Source of the DNA: Cryomorphaceae bacterium
GTDB lineage: Bacteria > Bacteroidota > Bacteroidia > Flavobacteriales > Crocinitomicaceae
Length of the DNA stretch: 27,651 nt
Reading direction: 5' to 3'
NCBI GenBank assembly: GCA_021298235.1
Contig: JAJTDX010000016.1
Coordinates: 1 to 27,651, forward strand
Shown here: piece after piece, positions 1-9,206 of the stretch
How the letters are laid out: every line of letters starts with the position of its first letter
How positions within the stretch are numbered: position 1 is the stretch's first letter
Made by a program: the position numbers and the translations under genes
The notes under the pieces: generated by a model
What the model was told of the DNA's origin: nothing
The model's database searches: none
What the model saw: only the letters and a program-made list of their open reading frames with translations

Positions 1-333
1 TACCGGTTGATCTACACTTTCGGAACAGAGCCAAGCAATGATGAAACATTGATCGTGCTTCATCCGGATGCTTACGAGATTGACCTGACGGAAAACATCT
101 ACGAGCTGATCACGGTTTCGCTTCCAACCCGACTGATCCATCCGAAAGGAGAGTGCAATCAGGAAATGCTCGAACTGTTGAATAAGTATACGCTTCAAAA
201 TGATGACGAAGACCGGGACGATGAAGATTGGGACGACGATGAGGACTGGGACGATGAAGATCTTGAAGATGAAGAAGATGACGACGACGATCCGATCGAC
301 CCGAGGTGGTCAGCATTGAAAAATTTGAATTAA
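1..333 (+). CDS. YceD/DUF177 family protein, 3' part only
   Basis: The reading frame is open from the first base, so the 5' end and true start lie outside the window; 110 codons are visible. The C-terminal half has the look of the YceD/DUF177 family, whose members sit directly upstream of rpmF in many bacteria and are linked to 23S rRNA/ribosome metabolism (family knowledge). The visible part runs from a beta-rich segment containing LIVLHPDAYEIDL, through LPTRLIHPKG, to a DPRW ending typical of the family. Between about residues 67 and 97 lies a nearly pure Asp/Glu tract broken by Trp residues, encoded by an imperfect GAT/GAC/GAA repeat. The stop is 22 bases before rpmF, consistent with one transcript. 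Identification rests on position plus the DPRW-type tail. Confidence 0.8.
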   Translation, partial: YRLIYTFGTEPSNDETLIVLHPDAYEIDLTENIYELITVSLPTRLIHPKGECNQEMLELLNKYTLQNDDEDRDDEDWDDDEDWDDEDLEDEEDDDDDPIDPRWSALKNLN

Positions 334-355
334 AACAACATATAAATAAAGTAAA

Positions 356-547
356 ATGGCACATCCTAAACGAAAGATTTCGAAGACACGCCGTGACAAG
401 AGAAGAACGCACAAAAATGCGGTTGCGAAAAACATCGCTACTTGTCCAACGACAGGGCAACCTCATCTTTTCCACCACGCGCACTGGCACGAAGGAAAAC
501 TATACTATAAAGGTAAGGTAGTTGCGGAGAAGGAAGTAGCTGTTTAA
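356..547 (+). CDS. rpmF: 50S ribosomal protein L32, zinc-free type
   Basis: Sixty-three residues starting [19 protein letters not shown], the classic basic N-terminus of bacterial L32, a large-subunit protein near the peptidyl transferase region. In zinc-binding L32 the second half carries paired CxxC motifs; here only one cysteine remains (CPTTGQPH) and the rest is replaced by a His-rich [14 protein letters not shown] segment. This C-minus form is the one I know from many Flavobacteria and relatives, so it is probably normal for the lineage and not a defect. The ATG is 22 bases after the YceD stop and the stop is 22 bases before plsX. No strong Shine-Dalgarno is visible, which is usual for this phylum. 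Confidence 0.95.
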   Translation: MAHPKRKISKTRRDKRRTHKNAVAKNIATCPTTGQPHLFHHAHWHEGKLYYKGKVVAEKEVAV

Positions 548-569
548 GTTATCCATTAAACGCTGCTTT

Positions 570-1508
570 ATGAAGATCGGAGTTGATATTCTTGGCGGCG
601 ACTTCGCTCCCGATGCTAACCTTTCAGGGGCGATACTAGCCAAAAAAGACCTTCCCGAAAACGTAAGACTAGTTCTGTTAGGCGACAGAGAGCAAATCTC
701 TAGTGGCCTTTCTTCGTTGGGAGCAGACCCCGAGCAGTTTGAAATTGTTCATGCTCCTGATGTCATTACCATGCACGACCATCCCACGCGTGCTATTCCC
801 CAAAAGCCCGAAAGCTCCATTGCTGTTGGCTTTGACCTTCTAGCCAAAAAAGAGCTGGACGCCTTTGCAAGCACAGGAAATACCGGTGCAATGCTTGTCG
901 GAGCAATCTACAAGATAAATACAATTCCGGGGATCATTCGACCATGTATTACCAGCACGTTGCCGGCAATAGATGGCAGTAAAACTATCCTCCTGGACGT
1001 TGGTTCGAATGCGGATTGTAAAGCAGATGTGCTGTATCAATTTGCAGTTTTAGGCGCGCTCTACTCTAAGAATGTATACGGCGTTGAAAATCCACGTGTC
1101 GCACTTTTAAATATAGGCGAGGAGGAGTCCAAAGGAAATTTACTTACACTTGCCGCTTATAAGCTGCTTTCTGAATCTGACGAAATTAATTTTGTTGGTA
1201 ATGTGGAAGGCCGAGATCTGTTCTTTGGGAAAGCCGATGTGATTGTATGCGATGGGTTTACAGGAAATGTGGTGCTGAAAGAAGCAGAAGGAATTTATAC
1301 CTTGATGCGAAAACGAGGTATTAAAGATGAGTATTTCGATCGGTTTAACTACGAGAATTATGGAGGAACTCCTATTCTTGGGGTGAAGGGAAATGTCATT
1401 ATTGGACATGGGATTTCAAATGATATTGCCGTAAAAAATATGATATTGCACGCATACGATGTGGCACGATCCGGACTTGCACAGAGCGTAAACAAAGCAT
1501 TTAGCTAG
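570..1508 (+). CDS. plsX: Phosphate acyltransferase PlsX
   Basis: The 312-residue product matches the usual PlsX length. It begins MKIGVDILGGDFAPDANLSGA, the conserved glycine/aspartate N-terminus of the family (E. coli: ...DxMGGDxAP). Later motifs include STGNTGAM near residue 105, LLDVGSNADCKA near 140, NIGEEESKGN near 180 and VCDGFTGNVVLK near 230. PlsX converts acyl-ACP to acyl phosphate, the donor for PlsY in phosphatidic acid synthesis at the membrane. It sits between rpmF and fabH, its normal position, and ends three bases before fabH, so the two are surely co-transcribed. Nothing is missing or truncated. Confidence 0.97.
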   Translation: MKIGVDILGGDFAPDANLSGAILAKKDLPENVRLVLLGDREQISSGLSSLGADPEQFEIVHAPDVITMHDHPTRAIPQKPESSIAVGFDLLAKKELDAFASTGNTGAMLVGAIYKINTIPGIIRPCITSTLPAIDGSKTILLDVGSNADCKADVLYQFAVLGALYSKNVYGVENPRVALLNIGEEESKGNLLTLAAYKLLSESDEINFVGNVEGRDLFFGKADVIVCDGFTGNVVLKEAEGIYTLMRKRGIKDEYFDRFNYENYGGTPILGVKGNVIIGHGISNDIAVKNMILHAYDVARSGLAQSVNKAFS

Positions 1509-1511
1509 AAA

Positions 1512-2504
1512 ATGAAAAAAATCACAGCAGCCATCACAGGGGTTCAGGGATTTATTCCTGAAACGATTATGACCAATGAGGATCTTTCCAAGATTGTCGA
1601 TACTTCAGACGAATGGATTACAACCAGAACAGGTATCAAGGAGAGAAGAGTCCTTAAAGAAGGTGCTTCCTCTGACATGGCCGCCGCTGCTGCCCAACAA
1701 TTGCTCGAGAAGATGGGTATAGATCCATTGGACATTGAATTGGTAATCGTTGCAACTGTGACACCTGATTATCCTTTTCCCTCAACGGCAAATGTGGTTT
1801 GTGACAAAGCGGGTATGACCAATGCTTGGGGATTTGACCAGATCGCAGCATGTTCAGGTTTTATTTATGCTCTTTCGACAGGTGCTCAATTCATTGAAAC
1901 GGGCCGTCATAAAAAGGTTATGGTGATTGGGGTTGACAAAATGACATCTATTCTTGATTATGAGGATAGGACCACTTGTGTGATTTTTGGTGACGGAGCG
2001 GGAGCTGTTTTGCTTGAACCAAACGATGAAGGTATGGGAGTTCAGGACTTTATTCTTCGAAGTGACGGTTCTGGTCGCCAATACCTCATTCAACCTGCCG
2101 GTGGTTCGGCAAATCCCCCAACTCATGAAACGGTTGAAAATCGCATGCACTTTGTGAAACAGGAAGGCAAACAAGTATTCAAATTTGCGGTGACAAACAT
2201 GGCCGAGGTATCTGCTGAGATCATGGAGAAAAACAACCTCACAAGTGACGATGTCGATTGGTTGGTGCCCCATCAGGCGAATCTTCGAATTATCGATGCC
2301 ACAGCTGACCGAATGGGATTGACCAAAGATAAGGTCATGATCAACATTCAGAAATATGGAAATACAACAGCAGGTACTTTGCCTCTGTGCTTGTGGGATT
2401 ATGAATCTCAGTTGAAGAAGGGAGATAATATTATTCTCTCCGCTTTCGGTGGTGGTTTCACCTGGGGTGCGGTTTATCTCAAATGGGCATACGACCCAAA
2501 GTAA
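1512..2504 (+). CDS. fabH: 3-oxoacyl-[ACP] synthase III (KAS III)
   Basis: A 330-residue FabH that carries out the first condensation of acetyl-CoA (or another short acyl-CoA) with malonyl-ACP. The catalytic triad can be placed: Cys114 in [10 protein letters not shown], His254 in VPHQANLRI and Asn284 in KYGNTTAGT. The N-terminal [15 protein letters not shown] signature at about residues 32-46 and the C-terminal [10 protein letters not shown] loop are also present. Start ATG lies three bases after the plsX stop. Together with plsX, accB and accC it forms a fatty-acid initiation block. The family also contains specialised KAS III enzymes, but the context supports the housekeeping role. Confidence 0.97.
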   Translation: MKKITAAITGVQGFIPETIMTNEDLSKIVDTSDEWITTRTGIKERRVLKEGASSDMAAAAAQQLLEKMGIDPLDIELVIVATVTPDYPFPSTANVVCDKAGMTNAWGFDQIAACSGFIYALSTGAQFIETGRHKKVMVIGVDKMTSILDYEDRTTCVIFGDGAGAVLLEPNDEGMGVQDFILRSDGSGRQYLIQPAGGSANPPTHETVENRMHFVKQEGKQVFKFAVTNMAEVSAEIMEKNNLTSDDVDWLVPHQANLRIIDATADRMGLTKDKVMINIQKYGNTTAGTLPLCLWDYESQLKKGDNIILSAFGGGFTWGAVYLKWAYDPK

Positions 2505-2540
2505 TAATTGTTAATTTTACAACGAATTAAATTCAACATT

Positions 2541-3032
2541 ATGAATCTTAATGAAATACAAGATCTGATCAAGTTTGTGGCTAAATCAGGTGTGACTGAA
2601 GTAGAGATCGAAAAGAAAGATTTCAAAATCATTATTAAAGCTGAAAAAGCAAAATCTGCTGATCAGCCAATTATTGTTCAGGCCTCGGCTCCTGTTGTTC
2701 AGGCTGCTCCTGTTGCTTCACCTGCTTCAACTCCTTTGGTGGCACCAAGTCCTGCTCCTTCAGCTCCAACGGCGAGTGCAGATGATTCAAAATACATTAC
2801 GATTAAATCTCCAATGATCGGAACGTTTTACCGCTCCTCAGGTCCGGACAAAGATCCTTTCGTAAATGTGGGAGACACTATTTCTAAAGGAAATACGATC
2901 TGTATTATAGAGGCAATGAAATTATTCAATGAAATTGAATCAGAATATTCTGGTAAGATCGTGAAAGTTCTTGTAGACGACGCGTCTCCTGTAGAATATG
3001 ACCAACCTCTATTTTTAGTTGATCCATCATAA
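2541..3032 (+). CDS. accB: Acetyl-CoA carboxylase biotin carboxyl carrier protein
   Basis: BCCP of 163 residues. The N-terminal segment MNLNEIQDLIKFVAKSGVTE is the family's usual opening, then a Pro/Ala-rich flexible linker at about 45-82, then the biotinyl domain at 83-163 with the biotin site Lys127 in IIEAMKLFNEIE. The protein carries the biotin that AccC carboxylates. The open frame extends upstream to a TTG at 2508, but the extra residues are not family-like and the ATG at 2541 starts exactly at the conserved N-terminus, so I chose it. The gap to fabH is 36 bases. A terminator-like hairpin follows the stop, before accC. Confidence 0.96.
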   Translation: MNLNEIQDLIKFVAKSGVTEVEIEKKDFKIIIKAEKAKSADQPIIVQASAPVVQAAPVASPASTPLVAPSPAPSAPTASADDSKYITIKSPMIGTFYRSSGPDKDPFVNVGDTISKGNTICIIEAMKLFNEIESEYSGKIVKVLVDDASPVEYDQPLFLVDPS

Positions 3033-3051
3033 TTATTGACTTATTGAATTC

Positions 3052-3084
3052 AAAGGCTTTGTATATCAGAGCCTTTTGTTTTTT
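3052..3084 (+). terminator. Intrinsic terminator-like hairpin between accB and accC
   Basis: AAAGGCTTTG (3052-3061) can pair with CAGAGCCTTT (3067-3076), a 10-bp stem with one G-U pair and a 5-base loop TATAT, followed by TGTTTTTT. It lies entirely in the 66-base gap between accB and accC. By form it is a Rho-independent terminator. Because accC lacks an obvious TAnnTTTG promoter in the remaining 15 bases, it may act as a partial terminator or attenuator setting the AccB:AccC ratio (inference). Confidence 0.75.
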
Positions 3085-3098
3085 AAATACTATAGCCT

Positions 3099-4433
3099 AT
3101 GTTCAAGAAGATCTTGATAGCAAATCGTGGAGAGATAGCACTGCGTGTGATTCGAACATGCAAGGAAATGGGAATTAAAACTGTGGCAGTTTATTCCACA
3201 GCAGACAAAGACAGTTTGCCTGTTCGATTTGCCGATGAGGCTGTATGCATTGGTCCTGCAGTTAGTGCAAAATCGTACTTGTCCATTCCCAATATCATTG
3301 CTGCTGCGGAAATCACCAACGCAGATGCAATTCACCCGGGATATGGGTTCTTGTCAGAAAACGAGAAGTTTTCTAAAGTATGTCAAGAGCATGGGATCAA
3401 GTTCATTGGTGCCCTGCCTGAGCAAATTGCGGGAATGGGTGATAAAGCTACAGCCAAAGCGACTATGATTAAGGCTGGTGTTCCATGTATTCCAGGTTCG
3501 AAAGGCTTGTTGAAAGATTTGGCTGATGCATCAAAAACAGCCAAGGAGATTAAATATCCAATCATTTTGAAGGCAACTGCCGGGGGTGGTGGTAAAGGTA
3601 TGCGTATCGTCTGGAAAGAGGATGATCTCGAGGCTGCCTGGGATTCAGCGCGACAAGAGGCAGGTGCTGCTTTTGGAAATGATGGGATCTATATGGAAAA
3701 GTTTATTGAAGAACCACGCCACATAGAAATCCAAGTCGCAGGAGATCAATATGGAAATGCTTGCCATTTGTCTGAAAGGGATTGTTCCATTCAGAGACGT
3801 CATCAAAAACTTGTGGAAGAAACACCGTCTCCATTCATGACAGAAGAGCTGCGCGAACGAATGGGTGAAGCAGCGATAAAAGCAGCGAAAGCAGTCAAAT
3901 ATGAAGGCGTAGGTACCGTCGAATTCCTTGTAGACAAAAACCGTGATTTTTATTTCATGGAAATGAATACACGAATTCAGGTTGAACACACGATTACGGA
4001 AGAAGTTATCGATTTTGACCTGATCAAGGAACAAATCAAAATAGCTGCGGGACATAAGATCTCTGGGAAAAATTACTATCCGCATCTGCATGCGATTCAA
4101 TGCCGTATTAATGCAGAAGATCCTTATGCAGATTTCCGTCCGTCTCCAGGAAAGATTACTTCCTATCATTCTCCGGGTGGACATGGCGTTCGGATTGATA
4201 CGCATGCCTACGCAGGGTATACCATTCCACCAAATTACGACTCGATGATTGGTAAGTTGATTGTGGTTGCTCAAACGAGGGAGGAGGCCATTTTGAAAAT
4301 GAAGCGTGCCTTGGATGAGTATATAATTGAGGGGATCAAAACGACTATACCATTCCATCAGAAACTAATGGACAATGAAGATTTCCGTAAAGGAAATTTT
4401 ACGACCAAATTCATGGATACATTTGATTTCTAA
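3099..4433 (+). CDS. accC: Acetyl-CoA carboxylase biotin carboxylase subunit
   Basis: A 444-residue ATP-grasp enzyme that carboxylates the biotin on AccB using ATP and bicarbonate. The N-terminal biotin-carboxylase domain starts [20 protein letters not shown]; the glycine-rich ATP loop [10 protein letters not shown] is at 161-170; metal ligands fall at about Glu275 and Glu288 (FMEMN), and the catalytic Arg292 is in TRIQVEH, all at almost E. coli numbering. Length is typical of free-standing AccC (about 450), so it is not a fused pyruvate or propionyl-CoA carboxylase. The immediate accB neighbour supports acetyl-CoA carboxylase. The carboxyltransferase genes accA and accD are not in the window. 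Confidence 0.96.
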   Translation: MFKKILIANRGEIALRVIRTCKEMGIKTVAVYSTADKDSLPVRFADEAVCIGPAVSAKSYLSIPNIIAAAEITNADAIHPGYGFLSENEKFSKVCQEHGIKFIGALPEQIAGMGDKATAKATMIKAGVPCIPGSKGLLKDLADASKTAKEIKYPIILKATAGGGGKGMRIVWKEDDLEAAWDSARQEAGAAFGNDGIYMEKFIEEPRHIEIQVAGDQYGNACHLSERDCSIQRRHQKLVEETPSPFMTEELRERMGEAAIKAAKAVKYEGVGTVEFLVDKNRDFYFMEMNTRIQVEHTITEEVIDFDLIKEQIKIAAGHKISGKNYYPHLHAIQCRINAEDPYADFRPSPGKITSYHSPGGHGVRIDTHAYAGYTIPPNYDSMIGKLIVVAQTREEAILKMKRALDEYIIEGIKTTIPFHQKLMDNEDFRKGNFTTKFMDTFDF

Positions 4434-4438
4434 GAAAT

Positions 4439-4468
4439 AAAAAAGCCCGGTTTAACCGGGCTTTTTTT
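4439..4468. terminator. Bidirectional intrinsic terminator between accC and odhB
   Basis: A run of A, then GCCCGGT (4445-4451), the loop TTA, ACCGGGC (4455-4461) and seven T. The flanking A and T tracts extend the stem and supply a U-tract on both strands. It sits between the convergent ends of accC (stop 4433) and odhB (stop at 4489) and probably terminates both. This is the clearest terminator in the window. Confidence 0.93.
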
Positions 4469-4488
4469 ATGAGTTTCAGTATTCAGTA

Positions 4489-5754
4489 TTACAATCCCAA
4501 TAAAACCGCATGCGGATCCCTCGATCCAAACAACATACGCTCAGGATTTTCAAGCATTTCTTTCACTTTAACGAGAAAACCAACTGACTCCTTTCCATCG
4601 ATGATACGGTGGTCATATGAAAGGGCTACATACATGATTGGACGAATTTCCACTTGACCGTTAATTGCTACAGGACGTTCCACAATGTTGTGCATTCCCA
4701 GAATAGCAGATTGTGGTGGATTAATAATAGGTGTAGATAACATTGAGCCGAATACTCCCCCGTTGGTAATGGTGAATGTACCTCCACTCATGTCGTCGGG
4801 AGTAATTTTTCCATCACGCGCTTTAATTGCAAGTCGTTTGATCTCACGTTCAATCTCCGCCAGTGACATTTGCTCAGCATTTCTAACTACTGGAACCATA
4901 AGTCCTTTTGGTGAGGAAACAGCAATACCGATGTCCGCGTAGTGATGGAACACCATTTCGTTTCCATCGATCTGGGCATTCACTGCCGGGAAAATGTTCA
5001 ATGCCTCTGTCACTGCTTTTGTAAAGAATGACATGAATCCAAGATTCACTTCATGGTGTTTTGCAAATGCATCCTTGTATTTAGCACGTAAATCCATGAT
5101 TGGCTTCATATCCACTTCATTGAAGGTGGTCAGCATGGCCGTTTCATTCTTTACAGACACCAACCGTTCTGCGATTTTGCGTCGAAGCATCGACATTTTT
5201 TCTCGTGATTGTTCACGGCTACCACCCCAGGAGGCAGCTGCACTTGTGTCAAATCCTGCCGACATGGCTGCAACAACGTCTTGTTTGGTGATTCGGCCAT
5301 CTTTGCCGGTTCCATTTACCTTTGAAGCTGGAATACCATTCTCAGCCAAGATCTTTGCTGCAGCAACCGAAGGAGTTCCGTTAGCATAGGATTCTTTTTT
5401 AACTGGATCCGGATTAGGTGCCACAACTTTTTCCTCTTTTGGTGCCGGCGTTTCGGCTTCAATTTTTGGCGCTTCAACTTTCACAGCTTCAGTTGGTTTA
5501 CCGGCTGGAGCCGCTGCAGAGGTGTCGATCAAACAAACTACCTGTCCAACTTTTACCACATCTCCCTCTGCAGCCTTGAGCGTGATAATTCCACTTTCTT
5601 CGGCTGGAAGTTCAAGTGTGGCTTTATCGGAATCAACTTCGGCAATAGCTTGATCTTTGGTGACATAATCTCCATCGGATACCAGCCATTGTGCAATCTC
5701 TACTTCTGAGATGGACTCTCCCGGGCTGGGTACTTTCATTTCCAGAACTGACAT
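4489..5754 (-). CDS. odhB: 2-oxoglutarate dehydrogenase E2, dihydrolipoamide succinyltransferase
   Basis: A 421-residue E2 protein. Residues 1-77 form one lipoyl domain with the lipoylated Lys44 in [11 protein letters not shown]; a Pro/Ala/Glu-rich linker follows at about 80-120; a peripheral-subunit-binding domain is at about 123-165 ([14 protein letters not shown]...GRITKQDV); the acyltransferase domain fills about 185-421 with the catalytic His382 and Asp386 in DHRIIDGKE. It transfers succinyl groups to CoA in the TCA cycle. A single lipoyl domain, the [12 protein letters not shown] opening and the adjacent E1o gene identify it as SucB/OdhB and not pyruvate or branched-chain E2. The start is 11 bases after the odhA stop, so the two form an operon. 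The E3 gene lpd is not here. Confidence 0.96.
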   Translation of the reverse strand: MSVLEMKVPSPGESISEVEIAQWLVSDGDYVTKDQAIAEVDSDKATLELPAEESGIITLKAAEGDVVKVGQVVCLIDTSAAAPAGKPTEAVKVEAPKIEAETPAPKEEKVVAPNPDPVKKESYANGTPSVAAAKILAENGIPASKVNGTGKDGRITKQDVVAAMSAGFDTSAAASWGGSREQSREKMSMLRRKIAERLVSVKNETAMLTTFNEVDMKPIMDLRAKYKDAFAKHHEVNLGFMSFFTKAVTEALNIFPAVNAQIDGNEMVFHHYADIGIAVSSPKGLMVPVVRNAEQMSLAEIEREIKRLAIKARDGKITPDDMSGGTFTITNGGVFGSMLSTPIINPPQSAILGMHNIVERPVAINGQVEIRPIMYVALSYDHRIIDGKESVGFLVKVKEMLENPERMLFGSRDPHAVLLGL

Positions 5755-5765
5755 TTCTTTATATT

Positions 5766-8492
5766 TTATTTAGCGTTGACGTTTGCAAACTTGAACAAAT
5801 CTTCAAAGAGCTGCTTCAAGCGTTTTTCATGTAATTTTTTAGATCCCTCTGCCGTGGCAGCAGTTGCATTACGACATATTCCAATAAATGGAATTTCTCT
5901 CATGGACATTGCAATATAGGTCCAAGCCCCCATGTTGGAAGGCTCTTCTTGTGCCCATAGTATGTTCTTTGCATTTTTGTATTTTGCTAAAATGGCATCT
6001 ATCTGTTTTTTGGGCAATGGGTACAGTTGTTCCACTCGAATGAACGCATAGTTGTCTACACCGTATTCCATTGCTTTTTCTTTCATTTCGTAATAAAACT
6101 TTCCGGAACAAAAAACAACTGTATCGATATTTGAGGCTTTAGCACTTGAATCGTCGATGACCTCTTGAAAAGAACTTTTTGACATCTCATCAAGAGATGA
6201 GGTAGCCGCAGGGTAACGTAAGAGCATCTTTGGAGAAAAAACAATTAACGGTTTTCTGAATTCACGTTTTAGCTGACGCCTCAACAAATGAAAGTGATTT
6301 GCAGGAGTAGATGTATTCACAACCTGCATGTTTGTATCTGCGCATTGCTGAAGGAAACGTTCCATTCGTCCACTTGAGTGCTCTGCTCCCTGCCCTTCAT
6401 ATCCATGCGGTAGAAGCATCACCAGTCCCGATTGGGTAGCCCACTTATCTTCCCCTGCCGAAATGAACTGATCCACCATGATTTGAGCACCATTGAAGAA
6501 GTCTCCAAACTGAGCTTCCCAGATAGTAAGTGCTTTGGGTGTCGCCAGCGAGTACCCATATTCAAAACCGAGTACGCCATACTCAGAAAGCAAAGAATTG
6601 TAAACGTAAAATTTTGCTTGTTTCTCAGAAAGCATATTCAACGTTTCGATTTCTTCCTCTGTATCTTCTGTTTTAACGACAGCATGTCGGTGAGAAAAGG
6701 TTCCTCTCTCAACGTCCTGCCCTGAAATGCGAACGGGATGGCCTTCCTCAAGTAAGGTCGCATAAGCGAGCATCTCGGCCGTTCCCCAGTCGAGCTTATC
6801 CTCTTTAATTGCGTTTAATCTATCTTCAAAGATCTTGGCGATTTTGCGAAAATATTTTTTTCCTTCGGGAAGCGTTGAGAGCTTTGTCCCAAGCTCGATT
6901 AATTTATTCTTATCTACACCCGTTTCAGGAGATTGCTCAAAGTCTGCGAGCTTTCCATGGCGGTACCCTTCCCAAGTATGACTAAGGAAGTCATAAACTA
7001 GTGCCTTGTCATTTTGTCTTGAGATTTCATATTCACTTTCCAGATATGCATTGTAAGTTTCTTCGATCTTTTTAGCTTCATCAACCGAAAGAACCCCCTC
7101 TTTCTCCAATTGAGAAAAATATATATCCTTGGGATTCGGGTGCTTTGCGATGAGGTTGTAAAGGTTCGGTTGCGTGAATTTTGGCTCATCACCTTCGTTA
7201 TGACCATATTTCCGGTAACAAAGCAGGTCAATAAAAATATCTCTGTTAAATTCCTGTCTATACTCGATTGCAATTTCAATTGCCTGAAGGACTGCCTCAA
7301 CATCGTCACCATTGACGTGGAAAACTGGACAAAGGGTTGTTTTGGCAACATCGGTACAATAAGTAGAAGACCTTCCGTCGAGGTAGTTGGTTGTGAAACC
7401 TACTTGATTGTTCACCACAAGATGAATTGTTCCTCCGGCACGATATCCATCTAATTGCGCCATTTGTATCGTTTCATAAACAATGCCTTGTCCGGCAATG
7501 GCAGCATCCCCGTGAATGAGTACTGGACAGATCTTTTTTTCATCGTGTAGAACGTGATCTACTTTTGCACGTGCAATTCCTTCAACAACCGTATTTACTG
7601 CCTCGAGGTGTGATGGATTGGGTGCTAAGGTTAAACCAATTTCTTTTCCGTTTTCCAGTTTTATTTGTGAGGTAAATCCCTGATGATATTTCACATCACC
7701 GTCAAAATAATCGATGGAGTCAAATTCTTTTCCCTCGAATTCTGAGAAAATATCCTTAGGTCGCTTTTCGAAAATATTGGTTAAGGTATTCAATCGACCA
7801 CGATGGGCCATTCCCATTACAAAATATTCGACACCAAGCGAGGATCCTTTGGACACCAATGTGTCAAGTGCAGGAATTAGAGCTTCACCACCTTCGATTG
7901 AAAATCGTTTTTGTCCTACGAACTTTTTCCCCAGAAACGATTCGAAATTCGTTGCTTGATTCAGTTTTTTGAAAATCTGAACTTTCCGTTCCTTTGAGAA
8001 AACAGGACGGTTCTTTAATTCAATTTTACTTTTCAACCAGTCAATTCGATGTGGATCACGCATGTACACGTACTCGATTCCAATGGACTGACAGTAAGTG
8101 AGCTCAAGATGTTCTATTATTGCACGAAGGGTGCTTGCGCCTAATCCGACTTCATCACCGGCCTGAAACACCAGATCAAGATCAGCTTCGGTTAACCCGA
8201 AGTTCTCAATGTCTAGTGTCGGAGAATATTTTCTTCGGTCTCGAACGGGATTAGTTCTGGTGAAAAGGTGACCTCGGGTTCTGTACCCGTTGATTAAATT
8301 CAATACTTTGAATTCCTTTTGAAAATTCTCGGGAATTTCTCCGCTCTCTTCGTAATTGGTTCGGGCGAAATCAAAGCCTTCAAAAAATTTTTTCCAGCCA
8401 ATATCTACACTTTCCGGGTCCTGTAGGTATAGTTTGTACAGATAATCTATGGCATTCACATCTGCATTCCCGACATAAGAAACTTTATCCAT
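5766..8492 (-). CDS. odhA: 2-oxoglutarate dehydrogenase E1 component
   Basis: A thiamine-diphosphate-dependent E1o that decarboxylates 2-oxoglutarate and passes the succinyl unit to OdhB. With ATG at 8492 it has 908 residues, close to E. coli SucA. The N-terminal E2-binding segment ([18 protein letters not shown]) is at 13-30; [10 protein letters not shown] is at 228-237; the ThDP/Mg motif runs from GDAAIAGQG at 328-336 to NNQVGFTT at 361-368; the transketolase-like pyrimidine domain ([12 protein letters not shown]) and C-terminal domain follow. The frame also opens at a TTG at 8507. I prefer ATG 8492 because a -7 element (TACATTTG, 8526-8519 on this strand) would put transcription start near 8512, leaving almost no leader for the TTG. 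Confidence 0.96.
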   Translation of the reverse strand: MDKVSYVGNADVNAIDYLYKLYLQDPESVDIGWKKFFEGFDFARTNYEESGEIPENFQKEFKVLNLINGYRTRGHLFTRTNPVRDRRKYSPTLDIENFGLTEADLDLVFQAGDEVGLGASTLRAIIEHLELTYCQSIGIEYVYMRDPHRIDWLKSKIELKNRPVFSKERKVQIFKKLNQATNFESFLGKKFVGQKRFSIEGGEALIPALDTLVSKGSSLGVEYFVMGMAHRGRLNTLTNIFEKRPKDIFSEFEGKEFDSIDYFDGDVKYHQGFTSQIKLENGKEIGLTLAPNPSHLEAVNTVVEGIARAKVDHVLHDEKKICPVLIHGDAAIAGQGIVYETIQMAQLDGYRAGGTIHLVVNNQVGFTTNYLDGRSSTYCTDVAKTTLCPVFHVNGDDVEAVLQAIEIAIEYRQEFNRDIFIDLLCYRKYGHNEGDEPKFTQPNLYNLIAKHPNPKDIYFSQLEKEGVLSVDEAKKIEETYNAYLESEYEISRQNDKALVYDFLSHTWEGYRHGKLADFEQSPETGVDKNKLIELGTKLSTLPEGKKYFRKIAKIFEDRLNAIKEDKLDWGTAEMLAYATLLEEGHPVRISGQDVERGTFSHRHAVVKTEDTEEEIETLNMLSEKQAKFYVYNSLLSEYGVLGFEYGYSLATPKALTIWEAQFGDFFNGAQIMVDQFISAGEDKWATQSGLVMLLPHGYEGQGAEHSSGRMERFLQQCADTNMQVVNTSTPANHFHLLRRQLKREFRKPLIVFSPKMLLRYPAATSSLDEMSKSSFQEVIDDSSAKASNIDTVVFCSGKFYYEMKEKAMEYGVDNYAFIRVEQLYPLPKKQIDAILAKYKNAKNILWAQEEPSNMGAWTYIAMSMREIPFIGICRNATAATAEGSKKLHEKRLKQLFEDLFKFANVNAK

Positions 8493-8518
8493 TTTTTCTG
8501 AGCTCAATTATGGAAAAA

Positions 8519-8526
8519 CAAATGTA
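8519..8526 (-). promoter_or_regulatory. Putative -7 promoter element for odhAB
   Basis: The minus strand reads TACATTTG, an exact match to the Bacteroidota -7 consensus TAnnTTTG, 26 bases upstream of the chosen odhA ATG. I could not find a matching TTG -33 element at the usual spacing, so this is a partial match supported by position. Confidence 0.45.
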
Positions 8527-8612
8527 GCGAATTAACGGCTAAGGAATATTTTTTAGGCTCAAGAATTTGTGTTTTAGGGCGAATTAAAAGATTTAGATGA
8601 GAGTGTAATGTA

Positions 8613-8646
8613 TTGATTAATTAATGATTTGTTTTCTGTATTTTTG
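8613..8646 (+). promoter_or_regulatory. Putative Bacteroidota promoter for the H-NOX operon
   Basis: TTG (8613-8615), a 23-base spacer, then TATTTTTG (8639-8646), an exact TAnnTTTG match, 16 bases before the H-NOX ATG. The spacer starts with the 10-bp palindrome ATTAATTAAT (8616-8625), which could be a regulator site overlapping the core promoter (inference). It lies in the 170-base divergent gap between odhA and the H-NOX gene. Confidence 0.6.
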
Positions 8647-8662
8647 TTTATAATTTAAAGTT

Positions 8663-9196
8663 ATGTACGGACTGGTAAACAAAGCAATAAAAGATCTGGT
8701 TACAGATAATTACGGGGAGGAAACATGGGTCGAAATATGTGAAAGGGCAAACTTTGAAGATTTGGATTTTATATCTATGTCTCCGTATCCGGATAAGCTT
8801 ACGTTTGATCTTGTAGGCGCTGCATCAGAAGTGCTGAGTGTTCCGGCTGAAGATTTGCTTTTTGCGTTCGGCGAATACTGGATCTTGTACACTGCTGAAA
8901 AGGGATACGGAAACATGCTTGATCTTTCAGGAGATACCTTTCCTAAGTTTTTGAAAAACATGAATATGCTTCACGAAAGGGTGAATGCCTCGATGCCCAA
9001 ACTTCAACCACCTGTGTTTTCTGTGCGCAACGAAACAGAGAGCTCTTTGGAGCTGGTGTATGCGAGTCATCGTACAGGCTTAATTCCAATGTTGAAAGGA
9101 CTTATTTCGGGATTAGGGAAACGTTTCGATTTAAGTGTAGAGAGTACGCATATTTCAGAAGAAAATGGAGCACATGTCTTCAAAATAACTTGGTAA
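8663..9196 (+). CDS. H-NOX (HNOB) haem-based nitric oxide sensor
   Basis: A stand-alone 177-residue haem NO/oxygen-binding domain, opening MYGLVNKAIKDLV as family members do. The proximal haem ligand is His104 (NMLHERV); the propionate-contacting Y-x-S-x-R motif is Tyr133-Ser135-Arg137 (YASHRTG); Pro116/117 sit where a conserved proline packs on the haem. The distal tyrosine that stabilises O2 in Thermoanaerobacter H-NOX (Tyr140) aligns here near Gly139-Leu140, so this one is probably NO-selective (inference). Stand-alone H-NOX proteins normally regulate a partner kinase or cyclic-di-GMP enzyme. Here a histidine kinase starts about ten bases downstream, followed by a receiver. A good promoter lies 16 bases upstream. 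Confidence 0.93.
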   Translation: MYGLVNKAIKDLVTDNYGEETWVEICERANFEDLDFISMSPYPDKLTFDLVGAASEVLSVPAEDLLFAFGEYWILYTAEKGYGNMLDLSGDTFPKFLKNMNMLHERVNASMPKLQPPVFSVRNETESSLELVYASHRTGLIPMLKGLISGLGKRFDLSVESTHISEENGAHVFKITW

Positions 9197-9206
9197 CAGT
9201 CTTGAT

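Noticed and set aside
110..521. Overlapping open frames around rpmF on both strands
   Set aside because: They overlap the YceD and L32 genes, which have recognisable products. The translations are Arg/His-rich shadows.
356..547. Defective L32 missing its zinc cysteines
   Set aside because: The CPTTG...HWHEGKLYY form is the usual zinc-free L32 of this phylum, not damage.
8493..8507. TTG start giving a five-residue longer OdhA
   Set aside because: It lies too close to the inferred transcription start, and the extra residues are not needed for the conserved N-terminus.
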